A stretch of 64,000 bases of DNA from Phoronis australis. Its lineage: Eukaryota; Phoronida; Phoronidae. Below, in pieces: positions 14,801-27,180 of this stretch. Position numbers and translations under genes: made by a program. Where the stretch lies: positions 778,703-842,702 of the forward strand of contig NMRA01000037.1 in assembly GCA_002633005.1 (NCBI GenBank). The letters run 5' to 3'. The notes beneath the pieces are model-generated. The model was not told where the DNA came from and did no database searches. It saw only the letters and a program-made list of their open reading frames with translations. Numbering within the stretch: position 1 is the first letter of the stretch; the number at the start of each line of letters is the position of its first letter.

Positions 14801-17800
14801 GCAATTTTTAATTTGGTTTTTGCACTCAACAAAAACTACATTGTTTACAACACCTGTGACGATGTCATGTAAACAAATCACCCCGTGTGTAACAGAGGTT
14901 TTATAACGGTAACGCGTAGGCGAGCTATCTAGTTTTTAGTTTCGAACGTCACTGTGAGACTGAGCCAAGCATTCAGACTCTGCTCTATGAAGATAAGGGT
15001 CCAACGCTAGGATCAGATATCTGGAAACATCCTAATGTATGTAGATATATTTTATTTCTCACGACAACAGAACGAGAAACGCCGAAGCAGGAAGAACGTC
15101 AACGTGTAAATCGCGAAACAATTAACCTGTTTAAACTTTTTTGGCTTTCCAACGTAGACCGGTTCTAAGTGATTAAAATTGATTCCATCTTAAAAAACAG
15201 CACTGCACAGTTCGTCGGAACGTACCAATTTAATTGGACCCAGTCGTCCATCGTAAGACATTATTTATTTGAGACACTCAGAAGGACGTGTTCAGTCTTT
15301 TCCAAGTTTTTTGCTTTCATTTTAGTAGAATTATCGTTAAACGAACTTTTTATGCAAAACTACATAAGTACCTTATGATGCGTTCAACGTGACGTCATTT
15401 TCTTTAATTAAACAGCATTTACTGTAACTTTGTGAAGTTTGATTTTTTAATTTCTTGTGGTGTACCTCAAAGTGGTCATAGACACTAGGTTTCGCATATG
15501 CTGCTACTTGTTACCATGGAGATCTTTAGATTTCATTTTTTGTTAACTTTGAAGAATTGGTAACAAAAATGCAAATGCAAACACTATTAAACGAAATGAT
15601 TATGTGCTATTGTTGTCTGACAACTGATGAAACCCATTCGGTCCTCCAGATTGGTGGAAACAGCAGAAAATGTATCTTAAAGGTGTCGGACACTGAGTTT
15701 GGAAAATAAGATGACTAAAATTCAATTTGATTTTTTTTTTCGTATATTCAAAGCTGCGATTTCTTAAATTTTTAACAAATTGGGGTCCCCAAAAAATCCC
15801 ATCTGCAGTTATTATTAGATCATGCAATGACACGAAGATTTTGGGATTTTTGTACACGTATCAAAAATCATCATTCGATTCGATATGTAAAAGACACACA
15901 ATCGGTTCGATTTGAATTTTACCCAGGGTCCATCAACTTTAACGTGGACTCCAGAAAGACGCAAATGGCGAGTGTCTATATATTGATCATGAGTAGTAAG
16001 ACAGTTTTATTAGTAATCCAAAGCAATGCACTTCGGGAATTCCCAAATCTTACACACGTTTGATAATTGGAGTCATTATCAAATAATATGTAAAGATTGC
16101 TCTCCCGATTCATCGGTGAATAGCTCGTTTGTCAATCACCTAAACACTTTAAATTATTTCCCCCATCAAACGCTAATCAAAACCTAATCGCTGCTATTGA
16201 TTTAACGAGGCCATGATGGATGGCCGTCACAGAGCCTGGACTCTGGTTTCTCCTTATGGTTTTTCTCATGTGGTTCAGACTGCCTCGGGGTAACGGCTGA
16301 TTAACAGGCCTGGATTACGTAACCTCTCTCAGTCAGAGATTTCACGTTTCGTTGGGGATTTGCGTTGGCACCTCTCATCTGGCCGAGGAGATAGAAATGA
16401 CTATCAGCCAAGCTTTCTAATTGTGGGCCATGGGAAAATGGAGTGGCGGAAATCACTTCCCGCATTTTTACGACAGATAGTTCCCTAATGGCTTGTTTGA
16501 TTGACGTGTTGGTTTGAGTGTGTTATCGTCAGGCAGCAGCATTTAGTGACTTTTAGGCGGATGGGAACATAAACGTTGACGTAAACAGTACAAGTCAACA
16601 TGTAAATAGCGAACGAAGTATGTTAAAACCAAATACACTATCACTATATTGACAAGTGTGTTTAAATGTACAAGACTGGTCTATTTCCTTCGAGCTGTGT
16701 TAAGACAGACAGAACCCTCAACCTTTTAAAGTTTTCAAAATAGCCAGAGACAGTAATGGTTTGTTTCCACAAATGCCAACGAAACTCGCTGTGTTAGGAA
16801 ATCAAACATTTCGCCGAGGTCTCAGCTTTCCTCTCAAAGACCGAACAAATAGTCGGTGCTAGCCATGTGGCGGTCCTGCTGGCTTTATATTACAACCAAT
16901 TAAAATTACGAGACGCTTCATGCAGAAAACTATTCCGAGTACATCTATTGAGTTTCGGCTCTAATGGGATGTTTCATCGCCAGCTTTATCACGTTGGTCA
17001 GAAATTAGACATCTTCTTTCATAAATATAGAGTGGTTGTTTTTCATAAAAATGATCAAACTTTTCTGGCAAAAAAATTCTTCTCATTCTTCAAATTCTTT
17101 GGTTTTCAACTTTAAGCTTCGAGTAAAGATTCAAAATTATGTCGAAGAATGATCCACTCGAATGGTTATAATAGTTCGTAATTATAATTTCAAACTGACC
17201 ATTGATTGCTATTCTAATCATATTCGCACACGCTATAGCAGCAAGTGCTGCGCTGCGCATGCCATAAATAACAGACAATTTGTTGACATGTGCAGGCCGC
17301 TTTGTTGAACTAACACCTCAATCACTAACCATGTTCGTTGACATATTAGTAACCAGAGCATGATAAATCGTTTCCGGTGGCCATTTTGGAAATGCGCCTG
17401 GGTTCCTGTTACCTGTTATGATCGACGTCCTTTTGGCTACAAAATCAACACAGAGAACAGGTTTTTGTTCGGAAGCGTTGTAACTTTAAAATGTCACAAA
17501 TCCGGTTTTTGTTGTAGAATATCTTTGTTGACGCATGAATAATATTTTCGAACTCTAAAGCGTGACAGTGAATTATATTGAAAAAACTCTTAGAAAAAGA
17601 AGACTTGAGCGATAGCTCAAATGCAAATTATGCAAACATAGAAGAATGCCAGTTGTGTTACGTCATTTTTCTACTGTGGCACAAAATCATGTTTTTTTGC
17701 TCTGAACAATTGAATCGGATCACTAACGTTCAGTGTTATTTTAGCACACTTTCCTTTGCAAATAGTTTCAAAGATGAAAGCCTTTGACATTTTAACAAGT

Positions 17801-20800
17801 TTTAGTTGCTCTGCGTGGGTAGTCGACCTAACATCAACACTCGTATCTGAAATAAAGCTGTCAGCCAATATTCTTGAAGCAAACAAATCTTACGTGACGT
17901 TTATTCTAAGCCCCTAGAGCAGGGAAAAGTGAGTTCTGTGGCTGTTGTCGCCCGAAGTGAAACTTGCAATCATAAAATCATCAAACGTGTAAATAAGTTG
18001 TCAGAGGTTTTGTGCGGTTTGGAAATATGTCGAGCACATGTCCTCAGCCAGCCGTGTGTCTGACTAGGAGGACGGGCTACGGCATTGATTTGGTCCATCT
18101 GGAGGGATCGCTTACACTTTGTTTAGACAAAAAATACCGGCGTTTATTTTCAATTTTGAAGGAAAACACTAGCTAGCCTTTGATTGGATGTCGTTGATGA
18201 AATAAAGACCTTCTCGACTATAGCGGGTAACAAAGTGTGAACGCGCTATGGCTGAAACGGTCTACACATGGTGTCGATGTGATTTTTAGTATCAATCCCA
18301 TAAAATTAGGTCAGATGGTAATTAATGATCATCACAACATTTAATTACGTTTGAGTCTACTTAATTATCGGCCATAATCAAGGTGAATAGAATTTTGATT
18401 GAAGTGTGAATGAAAAATGCAGGGTATACGAAGTTAATTAAGTTTCCTCTGGTTGACAAACTGGGGAGGACAGTGCTTTAAAACTTGCTTCTCTCGTTTG
18501 GCGGAAGCCTTTTAGATTTTTTAGCTAAAATTTCCCTTCATTTCATCCTTGGCGTAATTTTCGAACTCTCTTGTTTAGCTTTCATTGTAGGAATAACAAT
18601 AGAAATGTGAAAATGAAAATTGTGAAAAAGTGACTGTACTTTTTGGAGATAAATCTCTCATTTTGTGTGAACATTACACGTAGTCATGAAGTTTTACTTT
18701 TGTTTATAACCCTTGGACTATACAGTGTAAATACTAAATAATTTTTTCTTTGCAAAAACGTTCAGTGATTCCTTTTGCCTTCATGCAAATGTGCAAACTT
18801 GTTGAGATCTGAATTTGCGTGATTCCGTTTTTGCCACTCTTAAAATTAACATGTGAACCAAAGATGAAATTTCACTAAAATCAGATGTGGCGTTTTAGAG
18901 CGCTCGAACTTGCCAATTAAAACTGAGTTTGGCTGAAGCGGAAAATTGGAGAACCGCTCGACTATGTTCGCGACACAAAACGTCAAAACTTAAAGCTGTC
19001 ACTTGTGAATTGAATATTGAAAAGCGTGTGAATGAATTAGTGTTTGCAGTATATACTCTACTGATGTCAGTGCGTAATTAAATGTTCCTCATTTTCACCA
19101 GTCTTTTAGTGACACTTCCGGTCGAAAGGTTGTTGCATGTCGTTCAGAATAAATTGAAGATTTTTGAACCCACACCGTTGCGTTTCAAACACTTTTCAAA
19201 TGTTGTCGGCTTCGTCGTACTTGATAGTAGTTTTCGGATGTATTTTTGTATCATTAATTCTGTTTCTATGATTTAAAGAATATTCTTGTCAAAAGTGCCG
19301 AGTTAGTTATGTCTCGATTTCATGTCAGCATATGACGTCAAGCGAATGTCACAAGGGCAGATTTTCATTTCCGGTGTTTTAGTGGAAGTGCTAAAGTACG
19401 TGATTCACATCTAGCACAAAATTTTTATCTGCAGAATTCCTTTTTGTAGATGCGCTACTATGTTCTACATTCATGAATCATTCAATAATGAATGCAAATG
19501 TTGACGAGTTGTCATTACTGTATTTGATTTTTATTTCATGAACAGAAAATATTCTTGTTTACCTGGCAAACAGGTGTGACGATCGGTGTGATAAAGTGAG
19601 CCCGCCAAATTTCGAAAACGTTCCACCAATCTATTAGTTCGACATTTATTTAACCTCGGCGAACCGATTAGCAACTATGGCTGACAAGAGGCAGCCTGTG
19701 TACTACACTACTAATCACGTTGAATTGTAGTAAAAACACACTTATACCTAATTCCTGGTAATTAAATCTAAACAAAACCAGTGATTCGATAAGACGTGAT
19801 ACTGTTTGCTGTTATTGTTCCATTTTCAGCCCGTGGTTTATTCTTTGCGATTTCCAATGATTTTTGGCTTTGTGTACACTCGAACTGCTTTATAGAGTTT
19901 GGTGAATCTGATCGATTCACCGCTGTTGCCACTCATTTCAGATATGACTTGAGTTTTTTACTCTCTCTATGGCCAGTTTCAAGTTGTTGACTGTCTGTAT
20001 ACAGTTATGGAGATTGACATGTAGTTTCTATCTCGCTTTAGGTTTGGTTCCAAAATCGTCGCGCAAAATGGAGAAAGCGCGAAAGATACGGACAGTTACA
20101 AAGCATGCGGGCCATGGCTACCTCACCTGGATATGAAATGCCCATTGCACCTCGACCTGATGCATATTCTCAAGTGAGTCTTATGAAACCAGTGAAATGA
20201 AAACATAATTATAACAAAAATAAAGGGTACAGGAAAGCGGTGGAAGATATCTGATTGATTTAATATTAGCAATACTGCACGCCTGTCACGAACAAAACAT
20301 TTTTGTAATTTACTTAAAGCTGTAATGATGAATCTTGAGTTAGGCCTTTTCCTTAAGTAAAATTGGACTCATGATGTTCCTTAGTACGCTATTTCCGTCC
20401 CCAACTCAAGACGCAGGCGATACATACATGCGCCATTTTCGAATTCGCAATTTAAGGGTTGTCCAACCCCAATAGACTCTGAAGCGTGTTCTTGAGTATC
20501 TGGTGGTTTCTATTTCCTTGTTGTTGGACTACTATACCGGTAATGTCTATTGTGAGACTTAGAGTAAAAGGCCCTATTCGAATTTTATTTTTAGCTAGAT
20601 AACAGGCCGAAATGCAGCTTTAAAAAAGTCGCGTAAAAACATGACAATTCCCATTTCAACGAAAAAAATCTCTGACTCGTGTTCTCTCAGCAGGTGTCCC
20701 TTGGCGTTTCTTTTCGTTAATCAAAACAAGAATAGGAAGATCTTGAACATTTTTTAAAGAGTCTGTTCGCTTTTTTCCGCCGGATGCACATTACGCCCCA

Positions 20801-21686
20801 ACACTGGTCTTCATTACGCTGTGTCGGCGGCCATCTTTTACGAAATAGTTCAAATATACCCCGCCTACTTTGAATACCTAGTCAGTCTGTCTACAATATA
20901 TTGTATTTTAGTCACCACCGCTCTATGCAAAAGTCTCATTTTTTGAAAAAAAAACTTTTTGTTTGCGTGTTGCATCGGAGACATCGAAAACTTTCGGCTA
21001 TAAAACCATTGGCATTGTGTTTAAAATTGTCACCCCAAAACTGTATCTCACTGGTTGACTTTTTATATTCCATCCCCTAGCGATATCTATTTCATTGACT
21101 TGACATTCAATTACGAGATGCCAACTTTTCGAAAACAATTCCAAGGAAACAGTGTGCGCAAGTGTCCGACAAGGACAAAAACTCTCTCAAAAAATGCATT
21201 TCGTCACCATGGGAACAGGGTTTGGCAACTAATTAAAAGTAAGGAGTAGACGTGTGTCATTCAGTGGTTGACAATCTACAGCGTGCTACGACAGTTTGAA
21301 TATTTATTTTCATTTATTTTTTTCAGCAAATGCAGAACATGGCTTGGTCGAACGGAAATCCGATGAATCAACAGTATAATATGAATATGAACATGAATAT
21401 GACGTCATCATCATGCATGTCGCCGCACACCAATATGCCTAATTTTATGGGATTAACACACGTCAGCCAACTGAATAATCCCTTGAACAGCCCTCTGAAT
21501 GGACTCGCTGGCGGACAACCACCAATGGGAATGGGTATGGGTGGTAACATGACCAACCAGGGAATGGACCATATTGGCGAGACGGGGGAAAGAAGGTCAA
21601 ATAGTATAGCATCGCTTAGGTTGAAGGCTCGGGAACATAGCGCTAATTTCGGCAACGTTGGGCTATTCAGCGCGTACGCCAAATGA
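5643..21686 (+). CDS. Alx: Alx (aristaless-like) homeobox transcription factor, 4 exons
   Basis: Coding exons are 5643-5826, 9046-9389, 20042-20173 and 21327-21686. They join in frame with intron phases 1, 0 and 0, and predict 339 residues. The product should be a sequence-specific nuclear DNA-binding protein. Seen in order: octapeptide HSIDDILG (residues 45-52), acidic/Pro linker, basic stretch, homeodomain (131-190) with R5, Q50 and N51, an Alx-type extension (RERYGQLQ, then [11 protein letters not shown]), a Met/Asn-rich stretch, and an OAR motif (about 309-326). The extension after the homeodomain matches the Alx1/3/4 pattern and separates it from Arx, Prrx, Rax and Otp. The intron between homeodomain residues 46 and 47 is common in paired-class genes. 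The start is the first ATG of the exon 1 frame, with a purine at -3. In vertebrates Alx genes act in craniofacial and limb mesenchyme; in echinoderms Alx1 controls skeletogenesis. The role in this animal is inference. Confidence 0.9.
5827..9045 (+). other. Alx intron 1
   Basis: Bounded by gtaagt and a pyrimidine-poor but valid acceptor. No extra in-frame exon is needed, since exons 1 and 2 join directly in phase 1. I see only short chance frames and no repeat of note. Confidence 0.75.
9046..9389 (+). CDS. Alx: Alx exon 2 (linker and homeodomain residues 1-46)
   Basis: Acceptor gacgtttcag|tc and donor caa|gtgagt. The first two bases finish codon 62 (Val), then comes an in-frame ATG. It encodes a Ser/Pro/acidic linker, a basic cluster (KRKKRRNR) that is a probable nuclear localisation signal, and homeodomain helices 1 and 2 plus the start of helix 3, up to EARVQ. 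The ATG two bases inside the exon could start a shorter isoform lacking the octapeptide if a promoter lies in intron 1. Confidence 0.93.
9390..20041 (+). other. Alx intron 2 (10.65 kb)
   Basis: A long intron interrupting the homeodomain. No frame inside looks like an exon. It holds a motif-dense, less AT-rich block at about 16080-16560, annotated separately, and a weak repeat near 12330-12395 that resembles 4480-4545. A long central intron in a developmental homeobox gene is a common home for enhancers. Confidence 0.75.
16081..16560. promoter_or_regulatory. Possible intronic enhancer of Alx
   Basis: This block is more complex and more GC-balanced than the AT-rich DNA around it. Two TGATTGAC sequences (Pbx/Meis-type sites) lie in opposite orientation at 16131-16138 and 16498-16505. 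Between them are several TAATC/GATTA homeodomain-type cores (for example ctaatc, gctgattaac, ggattacg). Conservation cannot be judged from one sequence. Confidence 0.3.
20042..20173 (+). CDS. Alx: Alx exon 3 (recognition helix and Alx extension)
   Basis: Acceptor tcgcttta g|gtttgg and donor caa|gtgagt, phase 0 on both sides, 44 codons. It begins [14 protein letters not shown], the end of homeodomain helix 3 with Gln50 and Asn51, and continues into RYGQLQ and PRPDAYSQ, the segment that best identifies the Alx family. Confidence 0.95.
20174..21326 (+). other. Alx intron 3
   Basis: Bounded by gtgagt and a long polypyrimidine acceptor. It carries one copy of a dispersed repeat at 20461-20625. 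No additional exon is seen. Confidence 0.8.
20461..20625 (+). repeat. Dispersed repeat family A, copy 1
   Basis: Resembles 39371-39552 in the same orientation. Shared blocks in order: an actctgaag..gttctt segment, ctggtggttt, a ttgttgg segment, aaaaggcc, and a terminal cagcttta. The two copies lie in introns of different genes, which supports a mobile, probably non-autonomous element. I find no clear terminal repeats. Confidence 0.55.
21327..21686 (+). CDS. Alx: Alx exon 4 (C-terminus with OAR motif)
   Basis: Acceptor atttttttcag|caa, 119 codons, then TGA at 21684-21686. It opens with QMQNMAW, which continues the Alx-type sequence. A Met-Asn dipeptide run and a Gly/Met-rich stretch follow. 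The OAR motif (about 21591-21644) reads [21 protein letters not shown] segments in this class restrain transactivation or DNA binding. The protein ends 13 residues after the motif. Confidence 0.94.
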   Translation, partial: QMQNMAWSNGNPMNQQYNMNMNMNMTSSSCMSPHTNMPNFMGLTHVSQLNNPLNSPLNGLAGGQPPMGMGMGGNMTNQGMDHIGETGERRSNSIASLRLKAREHSANFGNVGLFSAYAK

Positions 21687-23585
21687 CTAGAGGATCCCTG
21701 TGCATCGACGGATTGTGTGTAACGTAGTCATTACAATTAACATTAATGTTCCCAAGCTTATACAACCTTGCGAATACTGTACTGGAATGGACAGGGAGAG
21801 TTTATGTCTCATTTGACCTGCGTGTGTTAAATCCACAAAATAACACTATTGATACCTGAAATGTACGGCGTCTATTACGGCCAGTGTCGGTGAGGCCACG
21901 CAAGTCTTGTGATGGCGGCAAGAACCTTCTGAAGGTGTTCCTCTCCAAATCTGTCGAGATACGGAAACCGGAGACCGTGACGCGAAATGTCTTTCAAACA
22001 GTTGGGGAATCCGTAAGTGCTTACACGGTAAAACATGTAAACAATTCGTATGTCGGCCTCGGAGTTTTCTCAGGGATGACAGGAGAAACGGAGACCGCGG
22101 ACAGACAAGATAACGTAAACAAACATAGCGGCGGCATTCTAGTCAGACAGAGTTTCGTATTTTATAACCTCGTGCACCACGTCTTTACTAAGTGTTTCGA
22201 GGTTGCGTGTGAGTACACAAACGCTTTAGTGAACATGGTTTCTGCCGCCGCTATTTCGCTTGGTACTATTAACACTGATTACTGAGATGTGCATGAATTG
22301 TACGTTCCAAGCTTTGAATTGAAATAGGGAATTTACAAGGAGTGTTATGTGAGGAAAATATTTTTGTACAAAAGTTTTGAAATGCGCACATGCACCTTAG
22401 CACTGTATTTGACGAAGCTATTCTTTGTGGAGAATTATTTTAATTAAATTTATTATCCCCAATTTATCTGAAACTGAAATGTGAGTTATCATTTTTATGA
22501 AAATTTGTTTAGCGTCCAGTGGGGTTATGATATTCTTGTGACTTGAAAATGAATGCATCAAAACAAAACTGCATGAATGTTTGTCTTAGGAAATTATGTA
22601 AGATTTGGTAAGAAATTTCAATTTGATGAATCATCAAATAATAGCTAATCTGAAAGCATTTTTACGAAAACGGTTGGCGATTTTCATTTTGTTTACAAAA
22701 TCAGGAGATTGCGGGATTGTCGTAAGATGTTTTGTAATCCGATAATGGATTCGTCTTCTACAGCAAAATGCAGAGATTTTAAGATCAGATTTTGTAAACT
22801 ACCACTGCGACATGTGCTAAACTTGGTTTATAGGAGATTATACGATGACGCAAGTCTAAATTATGCTTCCACAGCACCGTAGGTGACATTTCTATCTCTA
22901 CTGTTACTAAGCAACAGAATTGTCTTTTTTCATTTTGGTTCGTTATCTTCTTAGTTGCACATACACACGCGCGCATCCAGCCTAAAAAATGTGGGGGCTC
23001 GAATTTTGAGTATGTGGACGTTTTACTAAGATTCACGGGGTACGTTCAGAGCTATGGATTGTGCATTCGCCAAATTTTGGTAGTTCCTGCCTTTTTAGTG
23101 GACTTTTGTCTCGTTTTCTACTTTTTTCGGAGCTTTTGTTTCTAGGAGGAGGATCTTTTTGCCTACTTCGCCAAACGAGGGGACTCGTTCGAGCCCTCCC
23201 CCCGCCCCTGCCTGCGCGCGCATGATACACCGAACAGGTTACAGTGCTAAATGTATTTCTGAGCGCACTCATCCCTCCGTTGCACAAATCAAACGCACAA
23301 CTGGAATACTTGACAACTGCCTATAGAATTTTAAATGATATCGAGTGTTCTTCGCTTGAGAGGATTTGTTGACATCATTTTTGAAATATATTAATTTTGT
23401 AAGAGATCTTTACAAGAATCCGTCATAGTTCATTTCGCAAAATTAAGGAAAACAGCGCTCAGCGGAATTTTGAAAAGACGGCAACAAATTTGTGAATCTA
23501 GTGTATATTTGTATATTACTAACTGTTAGGCAGGCTTTATTATAGTTTAATATTTGTAAATAAAGAAAAAATATTCATTAAAGTG
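21687..23585 (+). other. Probable Alx 3' UTR
   Basis: About 1.9 kb between the stop codon and a good poly(A) signal. An open frame of 133 codons at 21884-22285 starts at GTG and resembles nothing, so I treat it as chance. The stretch becomes AT-rich towards the end, as 3' UTRs often do. Confidence 0.5.
23559..23564 (+). terminator. Poly(A) signal AATAAA for Alx
   Basis: A canonical AATAAA, followed within 25-40 bases by a GT/T-rich stretch (gagttttgtgttttctc) that fits a downstream element. It is the first clear AATAAA after the Alx stop on this strand that I noticed. Confidence 0.6.
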
Positions 23586-24235
23586 AGTTTTGTGTTTTCT
23601 CTTGGCAACCTAAATATATTTTCCCTTCTTCATAAAAGTAAAAGGTGCTATTCCATTGTTAAAAATCCTTCCTATGAACTTTCTCCAGATTTTACCAAAA
23701 GTGTTGGAAAGCTCAACAAACATCCCGCGTCTCTCTCAACAGTTTTAGTTTTGTAAAAATCTAAACAAATGTTTCTCACACCCATCTTTGTCGGATTCCT
23801 AAAACTCTACGTTTTGTTTTCCCCACCTTCCACGCACGATATCTGGGGCAACATACAACTACTTTTGAGTACAATGTGGTTCCCATTAGGCAAGTCTGTG
23901 AGAAAGTTTCTCACAGGAGTTCCGACATGTTTAGATTACGATTGCTACTTTCATCCCGCCAGCAAACCCGTCATGTCCAACGGAGAAAGTGTGACCGCTG
24001 CGTCCGAAACGTCTTGATACCACGATCCACCCTGTTCACGTGCTGGGTTAGAATATATACCAGACGCTCACACAAGAAACATAAATTTATGGCGAATTAA
24101 AAACGCGAGCATTGTTGCTTTGCAAATACGCAATATCTACGCACCTCCATCAGAATACATACAAATACATTACGCAGAGAAAACGCTCCATTTCAGATTG
24201 TAATATAATTTAACCATAAGGGGAGGAGGGGAATC

Positions 24236-24700
24236 AACAATTGGTCAGACTTCAAAACAACTTGTCCGGCCTTCAAACCAGTCGACTGGACTGCAACACC
24301 AAATTCATGGGCGGCGCAGCACTGAAATAAGTGGAAAGCTATAGCCCTTTCAGCCTCCTATGGTGCGCCGCCCATGCAAATGACAGGGATCAAACGTGTT
24401 GTCCGTACTTCAAAATGCGATGGTCTCACCCAAAAACTAGTGGGCTGGACCCAAAACACGATGGTCGGTACGTACTATAATCGATTGGCCGGTGATTTGT
24501 TAGCCCATTGTGTTTGAGCACTGACCAAGCGTTTTAGGTCCGGCAACTAGTTTTTGGGTGCGGCCATCTGGTATTGAGGTATCGGGCATCGCGTTTTGAG
24601 GTCCGACCACCAAGTTAGATCCCCGGCCATTGGGTTTTGCAGTCCAGCCAGCTGGTTTTGAAGTCTGGGTTAGTGGTTTTGAAGTCCGACCAATGCGACT
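24236..24700. repeat. Foldback of degenerate short repeats (about 20-24 bp)
   Basis: From about 24240 to 24480 there are spaced units of the type gtc(c/a)g(a/g)cttcaaaac. From about 24530 to 24700 the same units appear as the reverse complement (gttttgaagtccgacca). The whole forms an inverted array centred near 24500. The 104-codon minus-strand frame through it (24500-24814) shows the repeat as KPxGxT-like peptides and is not a real gene. Confidence 0.65.
24305..24376. mobile_element. Small MITE-like element with 13-bp inverted repeats
   Basis: catgggcggcgca at 24306-24318 is perfectly inverted at 24364-24376. The flanks carry a possible 5-bp target duplication, CAAAT, at 24300-24304 and 24377-24381. 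Internal ctgaaa/tttcag also pair, so the 72-bp element can fold. It is inserted in the repeat array and is too short to encode anything. Confidence 0.5.
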
Positions 24701-26939
24701 CGATACTGACGAGGTGGTACTCTGGATTAAAAGTCCTTCTTTTGGACGTTTGAACAGATTGAGAGCAGAAGGTAATCCTTCAGTATGAGGACGTTCGTGT
24801 GATAAGGGACCCACGTGACTAGTCTGAATGCCGGCATTTCAATAATAATGTCCCTTGCTTCACTTACGACACCTAGTGAATTTCGAGTTCCTCATTGTTG
24901 ATTTCCCCCTTGATAACCACATGTTCATTCACAAATGCAAAAAATTGCCTTTAATCCATCGCAGAGAACATCGTTAAGTTCATTACTTCCTGTTATGGAA
25001 CTTGTCTCAAATTGTTCCGGTGACTTCAGAGCTTCAAATCAGCTGACAGTTCGTTATTGCTTCAGACAAGGCTTTATAAGATGGCTCGTCATGACACGTC
25101 ATTTTGTACGCCAAATATGGTCTTGACGAATAACGTATTGTTACAAATACTACCCAAAATTCACTTCTCATCTCAGCGAGAAAAAGTTGAGACCAATTTT
25201 ACAGCGGTAAATGGTCTAAATAAAAATTCGTTTCTTGGACAGAACGTGAGTTTATAGGAGCTTAAAAGGTGCCATCAAATACTCCTCTTACTAGAAGTTA
25301 ATTGTTTATCTTCTCTGTCCTGGTTGGAAAGTGAGATGAGAAAAAGCAAATGAAAACTTAGAAAAGTATTGCGAGTTGTGGTCGTTATAACGTTAAGATA
25401 AGCAAAGATTCCTTCATCATTTGCGTGTTTTGCTTTCATATTGTTTACTGTTTTGTAAAGGGGTAATTTCGTGTTTAGTCACAAGGTCAATCGGTTAGTA
25501 CGCGGTATTTCTTTTACTGTAGTTGCACAAAATGTATTTTACTCATCGCTTGGAAAGTCATCGTGTTTCAAACCTTCTTAACTATTTTTTAAATACCTTT
25601 GTGCAGTCCTTCAAAAAAAAAACAACAAAAACACGGGTCAATTTATGCGTGCGTGCCCAAGTCTGAAAATTGGGGTGAAGACTCGTTTATGAACGAGACC
25701 AAAGACATAAGACAAAGATTTGGCCCGACGTTCCCACTTCGCAATAAAGGAATAAAGGCTTAGCCACGAAGTTGTAAGCTTATCACAGTCTAGAAATAAC
25801 TTACAAAAATTATCTCAGTAGCTAGCATTTTTGTGTATATTCTCAGAGATGTTGCATTTCTGCTCAAGTGATATTTAATTATTTTTCAGAAATGATTATG
25901 TGGAGCGTAAGAACAAATGTCTTACGTCACTTTTCATGAAACAGACCCCGGAACAATGTATGCTTTTTGACCAAACACGTTTTTAGATATGGCTGCTTTC
26001 GGTTGTGCTTTTACCACCAAGTCAAAGTCTATAGTGGACGTCACAAGTCTCTGTGTCATCCAGTTACTCCTTAGACCGATATCTTTAAAAATGAAAAACT
26101 AGGATTTTATTTCCCATGGTTCTATGGTTGCTCAGTCCAATGCACTGACCAATACGTAGCCAATTTCGTTAAGGTCAGTCAAAGGCACGAGATGCGCTTT
26201 CCCTTGATATTTTTGAACGTGACGATTGCTAAAGAACTTTGGCAGCTGAATCGACAAACGAACATGTTTTGTTTCCCGGGGCAGTTCGTTTGTTACACCT
26301 TGCCACTCCATCGCTCCGTACAGCAGGGAGTGAGCTTACGCGTGCTAACTGTTTATCTTAGCTCGGCCTCAGCTGTTGAAAGTGTTGGGTGTATTTTTAT
26401 GCTATCCATCACGGAAAAAACAATAAAAGGTGCGATACCACAAAAATGTATGCTTTATTTTTGGTATTGCCGTCGAGTTTGTGTTCATATCGATTGTTGT
26501 CCTAGAAAAGTTTTCTAATATCTTTTGAGTGCGTTTATGTGCCCCACTGAGTATAGCCTGCTGCGCTTAGTTAAAATGATTGCACTTACGTTTTTGAAAA
26601 CCGCGCTTTGTATTTGTTTTTTATTCTTTCCACTCGCAAACTCAGTAATGGTTAGAAAAATGACGCATGCAGCCGACTATGTCAACCCGTTTGTTCACAT
26701 GTGGAGAAAAAAACAGCTTACGCCACCCATTTGTCCTTTCTGTAACAAAGGCCCGCCTTTTTAGCTCATTTCTCTGTTCGCCGTTTTCCCCTCTAATTAA
26801 GCTACGCCATCTAGTGTGCAATAGAGATAATAGAGACAGACTCCTAAAACCAATCGAAGAATCGGATGATTTATACGCGTAGCTGTGCGCTTAAACAGAA
26901 CTCTAAAGACTTTAAAATACAACTCGTGTGTTAACTATT

Positions 26940-27180
26940 CGTTTCGACGAGGATTTTTCATTCGATCGCGGTAGCAATTTTTCACCGTGGGAAGGTTCAC
27001 TAATTAACGAGAAATTAGCTCAGCAATTGTACGCTTAATTTAAGCTGGCCAGCCTACGATTTTACACCTGAGTTATTGGCAGACAAATGCCTTGATTAAG
27101 GCTGATTAAAACATTACGAACGATAACCAAATGTTGGGATGAAATTTAATGCGCAAAATGGGGAAATTAAATTCTGCAAG
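26940..27180. promoter_or_regulatory. Motif-rich intergenic block, possible enhancer
   Basis: Contains several homeodomain cores (TAATTAA, TTAATTTAA, gattaaggctgattaa), an E-box (cacctg) and higher sequence complexity than its surroundings. It lies 3.4 kb beyond the Alx poly(A) signal. Composition only; low confidence. Confidence 0.2.

Noticed and set aside
21884-22285. 133-codon open frame after the Alx stop
   Set aside because: Starts at GTG, resembles no family, and lies between the stop codon and the poly(A) signal, so it is best read as 3' UTR.
24500-24814. 104-codon minus-strand frame with repeated KPxGxT-like peptides
   Set aside because: The peptide periodicity only reflects the DNA repeat; no splice context or homology.
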